Positions 17,374-29,827 of a DNA stretch of 64,000 nt are shown piece after piece (within the stretch, counting starts at the first letter, position 1; every line of letters starts with the position of its first letter). The position numbers and the translations under genes were made by a program. This DNA comes from Deinococcus koreensis (GTDB taxonomy: Bacteria; Deinococcota; Deinococci; Deinococcales; Deinococcaceae). The notes below the pieces were generated by a model. That model was given only the letters and a program-made list of their open reading frames with translations, was not told where the DNA came from and ran no database searches. The stretch lies in the NCBI RefSeq assembly GCF_002901445.1, contig NZ_PPPD01000002.1:389154-453153 (forward strand). The letters are read 5' to 3'.

Positions 17374-17871
17374 GTGACGATTTCCTTTTGGCGGCCTAGC
17401 CATCTCACGCGTGCCCAACAGGAAGAACGGCGTCTGGCCGCCCAGTCCGCCCTCACCGACCCCAACCGCACAACCCGCGACCTGGCCCAGCAGTTCGGCG
17501 TGGCCGAGGTCACCATCCGAGCGTGGCGTGCTCGGCTGCGGCGCGATGGCGCGGACGCGCTGCGCGCGTCCCGCGCCACCGGTCGACCACAGCATCTGAC
17601 CGCCGCGCAACAGGACGAGATCGGAGCCATGATCGACGGTGACCCCCGGTCGCACGGCTTTGAAACCAGCGGCTGGACAATTCCGAAGATTCGCCATGTG
17701 ATCGGCGTGACCTACGGCGTGTGGCTCGATCGGGCGCACCTCTCCCGGATCCTCCGACGCTGGGGATTCACGTATCAGCGGCCCGCCCTGCGGGCCGTGG
17801 AACGCCACGAAGACGACATCGCTACGTGGGTTCGTGTCCAGCGGGAGGCCTTGGGGAAAAAAAATCGCTGA
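17374..17871 (+). CDS. IS630-family transposase, N-terminal part (ORF A)
   Basis: These 165 residues hold the DNA-binding half of the transposase: a helix-turn-helix (TRDLAQQFGVAEVTIRAWRARL) and a second winged-helix-like unit (VIGVTYGVWLDRAHLSRILRRWGF). The GTG start at 17374 is just inside the left inverted repeat. The frame ends right after the run of eight A (17857-17864), and the catalytic half continues in the next frame. Joining at the shared Gly-Lys-Lys gives one continuous IS630 transposase. The element may use slippage at the A-run, or it may be inactivated by a one-base change. Confidence 0.85.
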   Translation: MTISFWRPSHLTRAQQEERRLAAQSALTDPNRTTRDLAQQFGVAEVTIRAWRARLRRDGADALRASRATGRPQHLTAAQQDEIGAMIDGDPRSHGFETSGWTIPKIRHVIGVTYGVWLDRAHLSRILRRWGFTYQRPALRAVERHEDDIATWVRVQREALGKKNR

Positions 17872-18403
17872 GGGCGCGACCGTGGTGTTTCTGGACGAAA
17901 GCGGCTTCAGTCTGAAAACGACGAAGGTTCGCACCTGGGGCCGGTGTGGGCAGACACCCATCATCCCCACCAAGCTCCGCTGGGAACATCTCTCCGTGAT
18001 CGGGGCCATCACGACAGGGGGACAGTTCCTGCACCACACGCACCGCGGCGCGGTGCGTTCACCCGGCGTCGTGACGTTCCTGGAACATGTGCTGCGCCAT
18101 GTCGACGGCGAGGTGATCGTGGTGCTCGATCGCGCCATGATCCACCGGTCGAAGGCGGTGCAGGCGTTCGTGCAGGTGCACGAACGCCTGTCGTTGCTCT
18201 ACCTGCCGCCGTATGCGCCGGAATTGAACCCCATCGAATTGATCTGGGCCGATCTCAAACGGAATGTGGTGGGGAATTTCTGCGCGATGTCGGTGGGCGA
18301 ATTGAAGAAGCGGCTGGCGGTAGGCTGGCAGCGCATCCGGCGCAAGGCCCTGCCCCTTGCGTTCATTCGTGGAACGCCCTTTTCTGCCTCGCTACTGACT
18401 TAA
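17834..18403 (+). CDS. IS630-family transposase, catalytic part (ORF B)
   Basis: This half carries the DDE catalytic triad: the first Asp in VFLDESGFSL, the second Asp in VVLDRAMIHRSKAV and the Glu in PELNPIELIWADLKRN. The frame is +1 relative to ORF A. The listed start is a GTG inside ORF A with no ribosome site, so the product is probably made only as an A-B fusion through slippage at the A8 run (loss of one A, or gain of two). The stop lies 11 bp before the right end of the element. Confidence 0.85.
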   Translation: MSSGRPWGKKIAEGATVVFLDESGFSLKTTKVRTWGRCGQTPIIPTKLRWEHLSVIGAITTGGQFLHHTHRGAVRSPGVVTFLEHVLRHVDGEVIVVLDRAMIHRSKAVQAFVQVHERLSLLYLPPYAPELNPIELIWADLKRNVVGNFCAMSVGELKKRLAVGWQRIRRKALPLAFIRGTPFSASLLT

Positions 18404-18414
18404 GCACGGATCAG
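18391..18414 (-). repeat. Right terminal inverted repeat of the IS630 element
   Basis: It reads GCTACTGACTTAAGCACGGA up to the terminal TCAG, followed by the TA target duplication. It is the imperfect complement of the left end. Confidence 0.85.
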
Positions 18415-18648
18415 TAGATGTTCCTCCAATTCCAGGGGATCCGTCCTTTCTCTCCCTCCAGTCGGGTTCACCCCGTTCCAGGTCACGGGCTGAACCGGAG
18501 GCCCTCTCAGGCTCTCGTCTTCGCCGGCAGGAGCCTGCTCCCCTTCCTTTCTTCTGTCCTGTCGAGCCGCTGGGCTGAAGTTCTCTGTCCAGTCGGCACT
18601 CCGCTGGGCTAAAGAGTGTGTCTGCCCTCCGTCCTGTTCTGCTCACGG

Positions 18649-18678
18649 CCCCGTGTAACCTCTCTTACAGTCACGGGG
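18649..18678 (+). promoter_or_regulatory. Inverted repeat overlapping a ribosome binding site
   Basis: CCCCGTG (18649-18655) pairs with CACGGGG (18672-18678). The right arm overlaps the Shine-Dalgarno GGGGAGGG (18675-18682) of the TetR gene. It could be an RNA hairpin that limits translation or a DNA operator. The rest of 18417-18685 holds nothing I can name. Confidence 0.4.
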
Positions 18679-18684
18679 AGGGTT

Positions 18685-18702
18685 AGTGAGCGCATACTCA
18701 CT
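18685..18702. promoter_or_regulatory. TetR-type operator at the efflux regulator start
   Basis: AGTGAG and CTCACT form a perfect 6-6-6 inverted repeat across the start of the TetR gene. A related, imperfect site lies in front of the first TolC gene. Confidence 0.6.
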
Positions 18703-19297
18703 TATGGCCCGCCCCCGGCAGATCACCGACGAACAGATTGTGGACGCTGCGAGGAGCGCCTTTCTGGAACAGGGGTTCGGGGCCACCACCGCCGAGATCG
18801 CCCGCCGGGCCGGGGTGTCGGAGGGCACCCTCTTCAAGAGATTTACCAGCAAGGAGGAACTGTTCGAGGTCGCGGTCGGCCTGCGCGACTACGGGCAGTG
18901 GCGCGCGGCCCTGCTCGGCCTGGTCGGTCAGGGCGAGGTGCGCCGCAATCTGGAAACCACCGCCCTGGCGATCCTCAACGAGTCCGGGCAGCTGATGCCC
19001 AATCTGGTCGCCATGTTCTCGCGCGGCTACGACCCCAGCCACAACCCGATGCTGGATCGCCTGGACGACCCCGTGCGCCGCGACGCCGACGTGCTGGCCG
19101 AGTACCTGCGCGCCGAGACCCGGCTGGGCCGCCTGCGCCCGCACGACGTGGACGTGACCGCCCTGACGCTGATGGGCGCGCTGACCCACTACATCCACCG
19201 CGAGCACATGCTGCCGCCCCAGGGCCGCGAGGTGCTGGACGACGGCCGGATGGTACGCGGGCTGCTCGACGTCCTGTGGCCCGGCCTGGCCCCCTGA
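18686..19297 (+). CDS. TetR/AcrR family regulator of the RND efflux operon
   Basis: This regulator of 203 residues (197 if the ATG at 18704 is used) has a TetR helix-turn-helix ([41 protein letters not shown]) and an AcrR-like ligand domain with the block [13 protein letters not shown] near the end. GTG at 18686 is chosen because GGGGAGGG precedes it; ATG at 18704 fits the common family start [12 protein letters not shown] but has no ribosome site and would place the operator wholly upstream. It is transcribed towards the tolC-tolC-adaptor-pump operon 110 bp downstream, whose promoter region carries a similar operator, so it probably represses both. Confidence 0.88.
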   Translation: MSAYSLMARPRQITDEQIVDAARSAFLEQGFGATTAEIARRAGVSEGTLFKRFTSKEELFEVAVGLRDYGQWRAALLGLVGQGEVRRNLETTALAILNESGQLMPNLVAMFSRGYDPSHNPMLDRLDDPVRRDADVLAEYLRAETRLGRLRPHDVDVTALTLMGALTHYIHREHMLPPQGREVLDDGRMVRGLLDVLWPGLAP

Positions 19298-19360
19298 GCG
19301 GCGCGCCCCTCCCGGCCCGCCGCGGAACCGACCCAGTCCCCGGCGCGTATTCCCCCTTCG

Positions 19361-19381
19361 TAAGTAAGTGCCCACTCGTTA
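19361..19381. promoter_or_regulatory. Second TetR-type operator, upstream of the efflux operon
   Basis: TAAGTAAGTGCCCACTCGTT is an imperfect inverted repeat. Its complement matches 13 of 20 positions of the operator at the TetR start, including the CACT/CTTA half. It lies 27 bp before the first TolC start, suiting repression of the pump operon. Confidence 0.5.
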
Positions 19382-19407
19382 TCCCCACCCCACCGAGGTC
19401 GCCTGCC

Positions 19408-20901
19408 ATGCCCCGAGCCCGTCTGTCCCGCCCCGTCTCCACCCTGCTGAGCCTGGCCCTGCTTCTCGGGCCCGCCGCCGCGCAGACCGCCCCCCCGGCC
19501 CCGGTCACCAGCCCGGCTCAGCCCACCCCAGCCCCGGCCAGCCCAGCTCAGCCCGCCGCCGAGCCCGCCTCCCTGACCCCCCTGCTCGAAGCGCTGCGGC
19601 GCTCGCCCGGCTGGCGGTCGGCCGACCTGAGCTACCGGGCGGCGCAGCTGGCCCTGGACAGCGCGCGCACCCGCGCCGGACTCTCGCTCACCGCCGGCGC
19701 CGACGGGGGCCTGACCCGGCTGCCCTGGGACACCGGGCAGTGGCAGGGCAACGCCAGCGTCACGCTGGGCGCCACCCTCAGCGTGCTGCCCTGGGCGCCC
19801 GCCCTGGAAGGGGTGCGGAGTGCTCAGCGCGCGCTCGACGCGGCGGCGGTGGAGCTGCGGAACTCGCGCGCCACGCTGACCACGCAGCTGCTGGAGGCCT
19901 ACGCCAACGCCCGGTCGGCTGCCGACGCGCTGGCCCTGGCCGACGCCCAGCTCTCGCTGAGTGCCCGGCTGCTGGAGGTGGCCCGCGCCCAGCGCGCCCA
20001 GGGTCTGCTCACCCAGGAGGCCCTGCTGGAGCGTCAGGGCGCGCTGGAGGGTGCCCAGGCGGGGCAGGCCCGCGCGGCGCGCGGCGTGGCCCTGGCCGCT
20101 CAGGCGGTCGCCCGCGTGCTGGGCACGCCGGTCACGCTGCCGGCGCGCGCCGCCGAGTTCGCGCCGCTGCCCGACACCCAGCCGGGGCAGGATCTGGCCG
20201 CCCTGCTGGCGCGTGCCGACGGGCGCCGCCCCGAGGTCGCCCGCGCCCGCGCCTCGCTGGCCGACGCCCAGGCGAACCTCTCGGCCACCACGCTCGACGC
20301 CCGGCTGCCGGATCTCAGCGCCAGCGTGCGCGCCGGGCAGCTCAGCGACGGCCAGGGCGGCAGCGGCCGGATCCTGAGCGGCAGCCTGAACGTCAAGACC
20401 GGCGTGCTGGGCGCGCAGCTCAGCGTACCCCTGCGCGACACCAGCGCGGTGCCCAGCGGCGTTTCGCTGTCGCTCAGCGCCTCCATCCCGATTCTGGGGG
20501 GCGGCAAGGGCACGGCGCTGGCCCAGGCGCAGCTCGGCGTGACCCAGGCGCAGCTCGGGCTGGACAGCGCGCGGCAGAGCGTGGAGCTGGACGTCCGCAC
20601 CCGTCTGGGCGCCCTGCAGGACGAGCAGGGAGCGCTGCCGGCGGCCCAGACCGCCGTGACGGGCGCCCAGACCGCCCTGGACAGCGCGCGCGCCCGCCTG
20701 GAGGCGGGGCTGGGCACCGCGCTGGACGCCCTGCAGGCCGAGGTGGGGCTGCTGCAGGCCACCCAGGCCCTGGGCGCCCAGCAGCGCGGCGCCGCGCTCG
20801 CCGCCCTGAAACTCGCCGCCGCCACCGCCGACCTCGACGCGCTGCTCACCACCCCTGCCCCCCTGCCCACCAGTCCCGCGCCCGCCGGAGGCCGACCATG
20901 A
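19408..20901 (+). CDS. TolC-type outer membrane efflux protein (first copy)
   Basis: This 497-residue exported protein has a signal peptide (basic start, then [16 protein letters not shown]), an Ala/Pro-rich linker (about 27-60), and the duplicated outer-membrane efflux protein fold: long Ala/Leu/Gln-rich coiled-coil helices around short beta segments such as [13 protein letters not shown] and [15 protein letters not shown]. The ATG at 19408 begins the signal peptide; GAGG lies upstream. In RND tripartite pumps this is the outer-membrane channel. It is the first gene of a four-gene coupled operon and overlaps the second TolC by ATGA. The frame is open far upstream, but that part is a shadow of the TetR gene. 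Confidence 0.88.
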   Translation: MPRARLSRPVSTLLSLALLLGPAAAQTAPPAPVTSPAQPTPAPASPAQPAAEPASLTPLLEALRRSPGWRSADLSYRAAQLALDSARTRAGLSLTAGADGGLTRLPWDTGQWQGNASVTLGATLSVLPWAPALEGVRSAQRALDAAAVELRNSRATLTTQLLEAYANARSAADALALADAQLSLSARLLEVARAQRAQGLLTQEALLERQGALEGAQAGQARAARGVALAAQAVARVLGTPVTLPARAAEFAPLPDTQPGQDLAALLARADGRRPEVARARASLADAQANLSATTLDARLPDLSASVRAGQLSDGQGGSGRILSGSLNVKTGVLGAQLSVPLRDTSAVPSGVSLSLSASIPILGGGKGTALAQAQLGVTQAQLGLDSARQSVELDVRTRLGALQDEQGALPAAQTAVTGAQTALDSARARLEAGLGTALDALQAEVGLLQATQALGAQQRGAALAALKLAAATADLDALLTTPAPLPTSPAPAGGRP

Positions 20902-21962
20902 ATTCCATGCTGACCCGCACCACCCTGACCCTGCTCCTCGCCTTGACCGTCTCCGGCGCCGCTGCCCAGTCTGCTGCCCAAGGCGCGACCCGCCTGACGC
21001 TCGCGGAGGCCGTGAGCCGCGCCCTGACCAGCGGCGTGGACGTCACCACCGCCCGCGCGAACCTGCAGAAGGCCCAGGCGAACCTGAAGTCCGTGCGCGC
21101 CGACCCCACCAGCGTGATCACTACCCTGACCCCGGCCGAGCAGGACGTGGCCCTGCAGACTGCCACCCTGGAGGGCACCCGCCTGAACGTGGTGCAGGCG
21201 GTCGTGACCCAGTACCTCACGGCCTACGAGACCGCCGAGCGCGTCACGCTGAACGCGGCGCAGGTCGCGCTGGACGAGCGCAGCCTGACCATCGCCCGGG
21301 CCCGGCTGGCCGCGCGGGTCGCCACGGCGCTCGACGTCAGCCGCGCCCAGAACTCGCTGAACACCAACCGCCAGGAGCTGCAGAGCGCCCGCGACGGGCT
21401 CCCGGTGCAGGAGGCGGGGCTGGCCCGGCTGCTGAACCTGCCCGCCGGCACCAACCTGACCCTGGCTGCGCCCCCCGCCCCGCCCAGACTCGGCGCCTCC
21501 CTGGCGACCCTGCAGTCCGGGCTGAACACCCGCCTGCCCACGCTGGTGCAGGCGGCCAACGGCGCCGGCCTCGCGGCCCTGCAGGTGCGGCTGGCCGACA
21601 ACGACTACACCCCGGCGCGCACCCTGCAGGACGCCCGGGTGGCCGCCCAGAACGCCCAGCGCAGCCTGGACGACGCCTCGCGCGCCGCCCTGACCACCGT
21701 GCGCGACGCCTACCGCACCGCCCAGGACGCCCAGGAGCGGGTGGCCCTGGCCCGCGAGAGCCAGGCCAACGCCCAGACCAGCCTGACCCAGGCGCAGGCC
21801 CGCCTGAGGGCCGGCACCGCCGCCGCCGTGGACGTGCAGCAGGCCCAGGTGCAGGCCCAGCAGGCGGCCTTCAGCGTGACGCAGGCCGTGAACGGCGTGT
21901 GGCGCGCGCTCTCGGGGCTGGGCGCGGCCTCCGGGGTGGACGTGACGGGGCTGGCGAGATGA
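20898..21962 (+). CDS. TolC-type outer membrane efflux protein (second copy)
   Basis: This 354-residue protein has a signal peptide ([24 protein letters not shown]) and the alpha-helical coiled coils of the TolC family (blocks [33 protein letters not shown] and [36 protein letters not shown]). It is shorter than the first copy and than most TolC proteins (about 420-490), so one beta-segment pair may be reduced. It overlaps its neighbours by ATGA on both sides. Two such genes beside one pump could form a heteromeric channel or serve as alternatives; the sequence does not decide. Confidence 0.85.
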   Translation: MNSMLTRTTLTLLLALTVSGAAAQSAAQGATRLTLAEAVSRALTSGVDVTTARANLQKAQANLKSVRADPTSVITTLTPAEQDVALQTATLEGTRLNVVQAVVTQYLTAYETAERVTLNAAQVALDERSLTIARARLAARVATALDVSRAQNSLNTNRQELQSARDGLPVQEAGLARLLNLPAGTNLTLAAPPAPPRLGASLATLQSGLNTRLPTLVQAANGAGLAALQVRLADNDYTPARTLQDARVAAQNAQRSLDDASRAALTTVRDAYRTAQDAQERVALARESQANAQTSLTQAQARLRAGTAAAVDVQQAQVQAQQAAFSVTQAVNGVWRALSGLGAASGVDVTGLAR

Positions 21963-23268
21963 GACCGGGACACGCCGTTCTGCTGAGTGCCGCCCTGGGG
22001 CTGGGGCTTTCCGGCTGCACCCGGCCCGGCGGGAGCGCCCAGCAGCCCGGGGAAACGCCGGCCGCCCGCAGCGCGCCCGCAGGCAACGACCTCGACGCCG
22101 CGCCCGCCAAGTCCACCACGCTGGACGTGGGGGTGGTCACCGCGCGCCAGGGCACCCTGAACGTGCAGCGCAGCGCCAGCGCCATCATCCAGGCCCAGCG
22201 CGACAGTCATGTGGCGGCCCAGAGCGGCGGCAACGTCCAGGCCGTGCTGGCGGACGAGGGCGAGCGGGTCGGCCAGGGGGCGGTGGTCGTGCAGCTCGAC
22301 GACACCCAGCAGCGTCAGGCCCTGGAGAACGCCCGGCTGCAGCTCCAGCAGGCGCAGATCACGCTGGATCAGACGCGCTCCACGACCTCGCAGGCCACGG
22401 GCGCGCTGCAGGCGTCGGTCACGTCCGCGCAGGCCAGCCTGTCGCAGGCGCAGCAGGGCGCGCAGAGTGCCGAGTCGCTGTACCGCCTGGGCGGCATCAG
22501 CCTGTCCGACCTGCAGGCAGCGCGCGCCACGCTGGCCCAGGCCCAGAGCGCGCTGGCGCAGGCGCGCAACTCGCTGGAGCAGAACGGCCGCAGCGCCCAG
22601 AGTTCCGTGCCCCTGCAGCTCTCGCAGCTGCAGAGCGCCCAGGCCAGCGTGCGGCAGGCCGAGGAAAACCTGGCCCGCACGGCGGTGCGCGCGCCCTTCG
22701 CCGGCACCGTGGCGAGCATCGACGTCGAGGTCGGGGAGTTCGCCGCCCAGGGCTCGCCCGTCTTCCGGCTGGTCGATCCGGGCTCCATCCGCGTGAAGTT
22801 CAGCGTGCCCTCGGCCGACGCCGGGGCGCTGAATGAGGGCAGCACGCTGAACCTGGGCTACGGCGGCCGGAACTACGTGGCCACGGTGGTCGGCAGCCCC
22901 GGCATCGCGGGCGAGAACCGTCTGGTGCCCATCACCGCGCGCGTGCAGGGCGGCGAGACCCTGCCGGTGGGCGGCGCCGCGCAGGCCCGCTACCGCAACA
23001 CGCTGGGCTCGGGGCTGCTCATTCCCAGCCCGGCCGTGCAGACCGACGGCGGCGAGAACTCGGTCTACGTGGCCGCGGGCGGCGTGGCCCAGCGCACCCC
23101 CGTGACCGTCGTGGCCGAGAGCGGCGGTCAGGTGGCCGTGCGCGGCCTGAGCGCCGGGCAGCAGGTCATCACGCCGGTGCCTGCCAGCCTGCAAGACGGC
23201 ACGCGCATCCGCATTGACCCTTCTCCTACGGGCAGCGCGGCCCGTGACCGCGCCGCAGGAAGTTCCCC

Positions 23269-23272
<4 letters not shown>
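21959..23272 (+). CDS. RND efflux periplasmic adaptor (HlyD/AcrA family), lipoprotein
   Basis: This 437-residue membrane-fusion protein has a lipoprotein signal (LSGC, Cys20). It shows the adaptor order: a lipoyl half-motif ([25 protein letters not shown]), a long Gln/Ala-rich hairpin of coiled coils (about 120-235), the second lipoyl half ([20 protein letters not shown]), a beta-barrel region ([20 protein letters not shown]), and a C-terminal membrane-proximal domain. It links the inner-membrane pump to the outer-membrane channel. The coding start overlaps the second TolC stop, and its stop overlaps the pump start, so all four genes are coupled. Confidence 0.92.
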
Positions 23273-26700
<3,428 letters not shown>

Positions 26701-26733
26701 GGGGAGGGCGCGCTCAACTCACCATAGACGTTC

Positions 26734-26739
26734 TATAGT
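26734..26739 (+). promoter_or_regulatory. -10 box of a leaderless promoter
   Basis: TATAGT lies seven bases before the GTG start at 26747 and no Shine-Dalgarno site is present, so the transcript should begin at or next to the start codon. No clear -35 box is visible. Confidence 0.6.
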
Positions 26740-26746
26740 CTCCCCT

Positions 26747-28267
26747 GTGACCGGCGTTCCCGTTGAAGCCCCACCTCCACGCTGGATTGCCCCCTGGCTG
26801 GCCCTGCTGGCTCCGCTCTATGTGATCTCACCCCTGGCGCTCCTGGGCTTGCCACACCTTAAGCGCCTGCCCAAAGCAGTTCTCTGGGTGCTGGGGTTCT
26901 ACGCGCTCAGCCAGCAGATTCCTGCTCTGTTTACGCCGGAGCCTCTGCTGGCTAGTGTGCTCGCGTTAGCGCGCACACTCTTGATGTTCGGATTGATGGG
27001 AGTTGGGGTAGCGTTGGGTAGCAGCGAGCAATTTAAGCAGATTACATTCGGCCTCGCAGTTGTATTTGTTACAGCCGTTGCATATAGCCTTTCTGTTGGG
27101 GCTGATATATTCACAAGTCGACTGGGCCATCCGTACATGACATCAACTACACTCGGAATAGCTGGGGCTTTCGGTATTTGGATTGCGCTTTTCACAACCG
27201 GAAAACTTCTTTGGAAAATTCCGTTTGGGATTTTAGGCATGATAATCGTACTACTGTCTGGAAGCCGCGGTTCATTTATTGCAGCTGTTCTTGGTTGCAT
27301 AGTTGGGTCTTTTGTCTACCGTAATAGGAGGATGAATCTTGTTATTATTGTAGGGTTAGGTATATTGGCTGGGACAATTTATATCGGAAATCGTGTGAAC
27401 TTTATTGCTATAGATCGATTGAATAGTGTAGATACGACTGGGCGTGATATTGTTTGGTATAACACGTTGACTGTAATTCAGAGTCAGCCCTGGGCGGGTG
27501 TTGGTAGTTACAGACTCGGCAAATATTTGTCCCCTTCAATCAATGATTGCACAACTTTCGTAGGATTTGACGGTCGATCAGCCGAATGTTCTAACATTGT
27601 AACCCGCTTAGGAAACCCTTGGCAAATTGCTCACAATGGAGTTTTGCATCAACTTGCTGAAACAGGATTCGTAGGATTGATGGGGCTCACGGCTTTACTG
27701 GGTTATGCATTATTTAATGCCGCTTTGCGTGGTGATAGACTTATTCTTAGCATCCTCATTGGAATCATTTTTGCATCAATTAACGATAATACTTTGATTG
27801 TACCTAGTCCGTTTTTTGCAGAATTATTCTGGATAGCAGTCGGTATCGCCATCAAAAACGGCGAGGTGTTCGCCTTTGCTGATTTATTAATAGGCTTTAT
27901 CTCAGTAATAATTTTGTCTACACCAATTTTATATAATTTATCCACGAGTAGTAGATATAGTGTTGTAAAGCTAATGTACATTAATGCACCTAAACACGTA
28001 AGGATTGGAAACAAATACACAGTGGTGTCCAAATTTTACCTTATGCCTGGACAATATAGAGTAGTATTGTTTTCTTGCTCAACTTATTGCATTAATGCAG
28101 GAGTGACAAACTTCACAGCACTTTCAAACAATTCTGATATGATATTTGTCTCTGGAAATATTTTGAATGAGAAAAGTCAATTAATTAGACTAAGACTATA
28201 TAATCTTAAATCGTCTTGGGATATTAATCCCGTAGCTGAAAAGATTTGGAAGGTTGATGTGGAATGA
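26747..28267 (+). CDS. O-antigen ligase-like (WaaL/Wzy_C) membrane protein
   Basis: This 506-residue polytopic membrane protein has about 10-11 helices. It carries the O-antigen ligase/polymerase signature GSRGSFIAAVLGCIVG around 180, and a large outer loop (about 235-300) with AHNGVLHQLAETGFVGL, the conserved His-containing block. It should join or polymerise glycan chains outside the membrane. About 100 C-terminal residues after the last helix (KHVRIGNKYTVVSKFY onwards) form an added beta-rich domain like that of the next gene. GTG start with a leaderless -10 box. Base use changes sharply: the first 80 codons are GC-rich and the rest AT-rich. The stop overlaps the next start. Confidence 0.82.
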   Translation: MTGVPVEAPPPRWIAPWLALLAPLYVISPLALLGLPHLKRLPKAVLWVLGFYALSQQIPALFTPEPLLASVLALARTLLMFGLMGVGVALGSSEQFKQITFGLAVVFVTAVAYSLSVGADIFTSRLGHPYMTSTTLGIAGAFGIWIALFTTGKLLWKIPFGILGMIIVLLSGSRGSFIAAVLGCIVGSFVYRNRRMNLVIIVGLGILAGTIYIGNRVNFIAIDRLNSVDTTGRDIVWYNTLTVIQSQPWAGVGSYRLGKYLSPSINDCTTFVGFDGRSAECSNIVTRLGNPWQIAHNGVLHQLAETGFVGLMGLTALLGYALFNAALRGDRLILSILIGIIFASINDNTLIVPSPFFAELFWIAVGIAIKNGEVFAFADLLIGFISVIILSTPILYNLSTSSRYSVVKLMYINAPKHVRIGNKYTVVSKFYLMPGQYRVVLFSCSTYCINAGVTNFTALSNNSDMIFVSGNILNEKSQLIRLRLYNLKSSWDINPVAEKIWKVDVE

Positions 28268-29118
28268 GTAAAGGAAGATTTAGCAAATTAGCACTTTTGT
28301 TAGCAAATCTGATGTTGTGTCTTGTATTGACGTCGATATGTATACAATTATCTCTAAAGTCACAAAAGGCGTTTCTTGAAACCAAGAGTGTTATGCAGCA
28401 ATCCGAGTGTTCGAAAGAACTTGATTTTGAATTTGGCTACCAAAAGGAGGACAGTAGCGTAAGAAGAGTAGGAACCGGCTTCTATTTTTCTGGGAATGCT
28501 TGGATTGAAACTACACTATGCAAAGGCGGCTTGCTAATATTCAGCGCAATGGGCGAGCCGGCCTTAGGCGAATATCCTTTATTGACTATCATGCTTAACG
28601 ACACGATTGTATTCAATAAAAGTATATCCAGAACGAAAAATACAAGAATACATTTATTAACAGGGGGAAAGCTCATTATTGGATATTTTAATGACTATTA
28701 TCTAGCCGATGTGAGAGTAGCTTATCTTAGAGGCTTAAAATTGACAAAGTCAAATTGCGGGAACACTTTTAAAGCTAAAGTGCCTATTGATAATGGTGGC
28801 GGCTGGTTCCCAGACTCAATGACGGCAAGTTTGGTAAGGTCTAGTCCACTCGAGATATATCCATGTGGACTTGGAATTCTTAACATGAGCTTAGATGGCA
28901 TCAAAGGAGGTGGAATATACCCCACAGTGAATATTCTGCAGGATAACAAGATACTTCATACAATAATCACATCTCAAAAACCACAAAAATTCAGCTTTAA
29001 AGTTAACGCCGGTGCGGTCGTAGCACGCATTGCTAATCCGTATGGCATTACTTTACAGGATCGGAATTTGAGCATTAGTAGTATAATATTTAAACCGGAT
29101 CCAACTCCAGACCCATAA
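28264..29118 (+). CDS. Exported protein with two carbohydrate-binding-module-like repeats
   Basis: This 284-residue, AT-rich gene overlaps the ligase-like gene by ATGA. One N-terminal hydrophobic segment (about 8-30) anchors or exports it. The rest contains two similar beta-rich units (about 75-160 and 170-277). Each has a GxYP block (GEYPLLTIMLND; GIYPTVNILQDN) and the second ends NPYGITLQDRNLSISSI, which resembles the Asn-Asp...DRNL signature of calcium-dependent xylan-binding modules (CBM36/CBM60-like). This suggests glycan binding on the cell surface, but the similarity is by eye. Its 3' end overlaps the convergent RmlD-like gene by 29 bp. Confidence 0.6.
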   Translation: MSKGRFSKLALLLANLMLCLVLTSICIQLSLKSQKAFLETKSVMQQSECSKELDFEFGYQKEDSSVRRVGTGFYFSGNAWIETTLCKGGLLIFSAMGEPALGEYPLLTIMLNDTIVFNKSISRTKNTRIHLLTGGKLIIGYFNDYYLADVRVAYLRGLKLTKSNCGNTFKAKVPIDNGGGWFPDSMTASLVRSSPLEIYPCGLGILNMSLDGIKGGGIYPTVNILQDNKILHTIITSQKPQKFSFKVNAGAVVARIANPYGITLQDRNLSISSIIFKPDPTPDP

Positions 29119-29827
29119 TCCTTTTCCACCGCTCAACATTTAAAGAAACATCAGCGGGCAGCACCACTGTTGATTCCGAACGCAGACCCATTTTTACTGT
29201 CTGGCTACGTCGACGCGCCAATTCAAATACACTTTTTCGCTCCGTTGCAACATGGAGCACTTCATATTCAATCTGCTCACTATGGCAGATTACTTCTGTA
29301 ACCAATGGAGCGATAATATCTACATAGTCTTGACTTGTGAATACGTCGCTGAAGGCGACCGGGTACTGGAATTCCCTTGGGCGAAAACTGGTACGCACGA
29401 TCAAAAACCGCCCTGCACATCGAGCAGCCTCCTCGGCAACCAATTTGGTCAACGCATAATAGTTGACAACCGGCCCTGGCGTATCCGTCTCACGGTAATT
29501 TCCTTTCTCGCCACTGAAAACATAGTCCGTCGAGATGTGAACCAGCTTCGCGCCAATAGCGTTGGCTGCACGGGCCACATTACGGGTACCCTCTACGTTT
29601 ATTCGCCAGCACCTATCACGCTCTGTCTCAGCAAGACCTACATTTGTATAAGCTGCGGCATGGACAACTATTTGAGGATTCTCCCTCTGCAATATCGTGT
29701 GAACCTGCTGGGCGTCGGTGACGTCGAGCTCCTTGCTGGATGGTGCGATGATCTGCGGTAGAATTGCACGCAACTCCGTTCCAAGCCGTCCACCGCCTCC
29801 TGTAAGCAGGATTTTAGGAGAAGTCAT
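29090..29827 (-). CDS. dTDP-4-dehydrorhamnose reductase-like SDR protein
   Basis: This 245-residue short-chain dehydrogenase of the RmlD type would reduce dTDP-4-keto-L-rhamnose to dTDP-L-rhamnose with NAD(P)H. The nucleotide site is ILLTGGGGRLGTEL, HAAAYTNV and STDYVFSGEKG match RmlD closely, and the active site is YYALTKL (Tyr-x3-Lys). It is 40-50 residues shorter than typical RmlD, with the C-terminal substrate domain reduced, so another keto-sugar is possible. It is the last gene of the minus-strand operon, and its start overlaps the upstream dehydratase stop. With rmlB, rmlA and rmlC in the same operon it would complete dTDP-L-rhamnose synthesis. Confidence 0.75.
   Translation of the reverse strand: MTSPKILLTGGGGRLGTELRAILPQIIAPSSKELDVTDAQQVHTILQRENPQIVVHAAAYTNVGLAETERDRCWRINVEGTRNVARAANAIGAKLVHISTDYVFSGEKGNYRETDTPGPVVNYYALTKLVAEEAARCAGRFLIVRTSFRPREFQYPVAFSDVFTSQDYVDIIAPLVTEVICHSEQIEYEVLHVATERKSVFELARRRSQTVKMGLRSESTVVLPADVSLNVERWKRIMGLELDPV

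Larger units (their letters stand above)
17343..18414 (+). mobile_element. IS630-family insertion sequence, complete
   Basis: The 1072-bp element is bounded by imperfect inverted repeats beginning CTGATCC and flanked by the dinucleotide TA on both sides (17341-17342 and 18415-18416), the target duplication of IS630/Tc1-type elements. It carries one DDE transposase in two overlapping frames. It sits between the GT2 gene and the TetR gene of the efflux operon and disrupts no recognisable gene. Joining the flanks restores a plausible empty site, GTGC-TA-GATG. Confidence 0.9.

Noticed and set aside
18616..19407. N-terminal extension of the first TolC frame through the TetR gene
   Set aside because: The real protein begins with a signal peptide at 19408; the upstream part is Arg/Pro-rich and out of frame with the recognised TetR gene.
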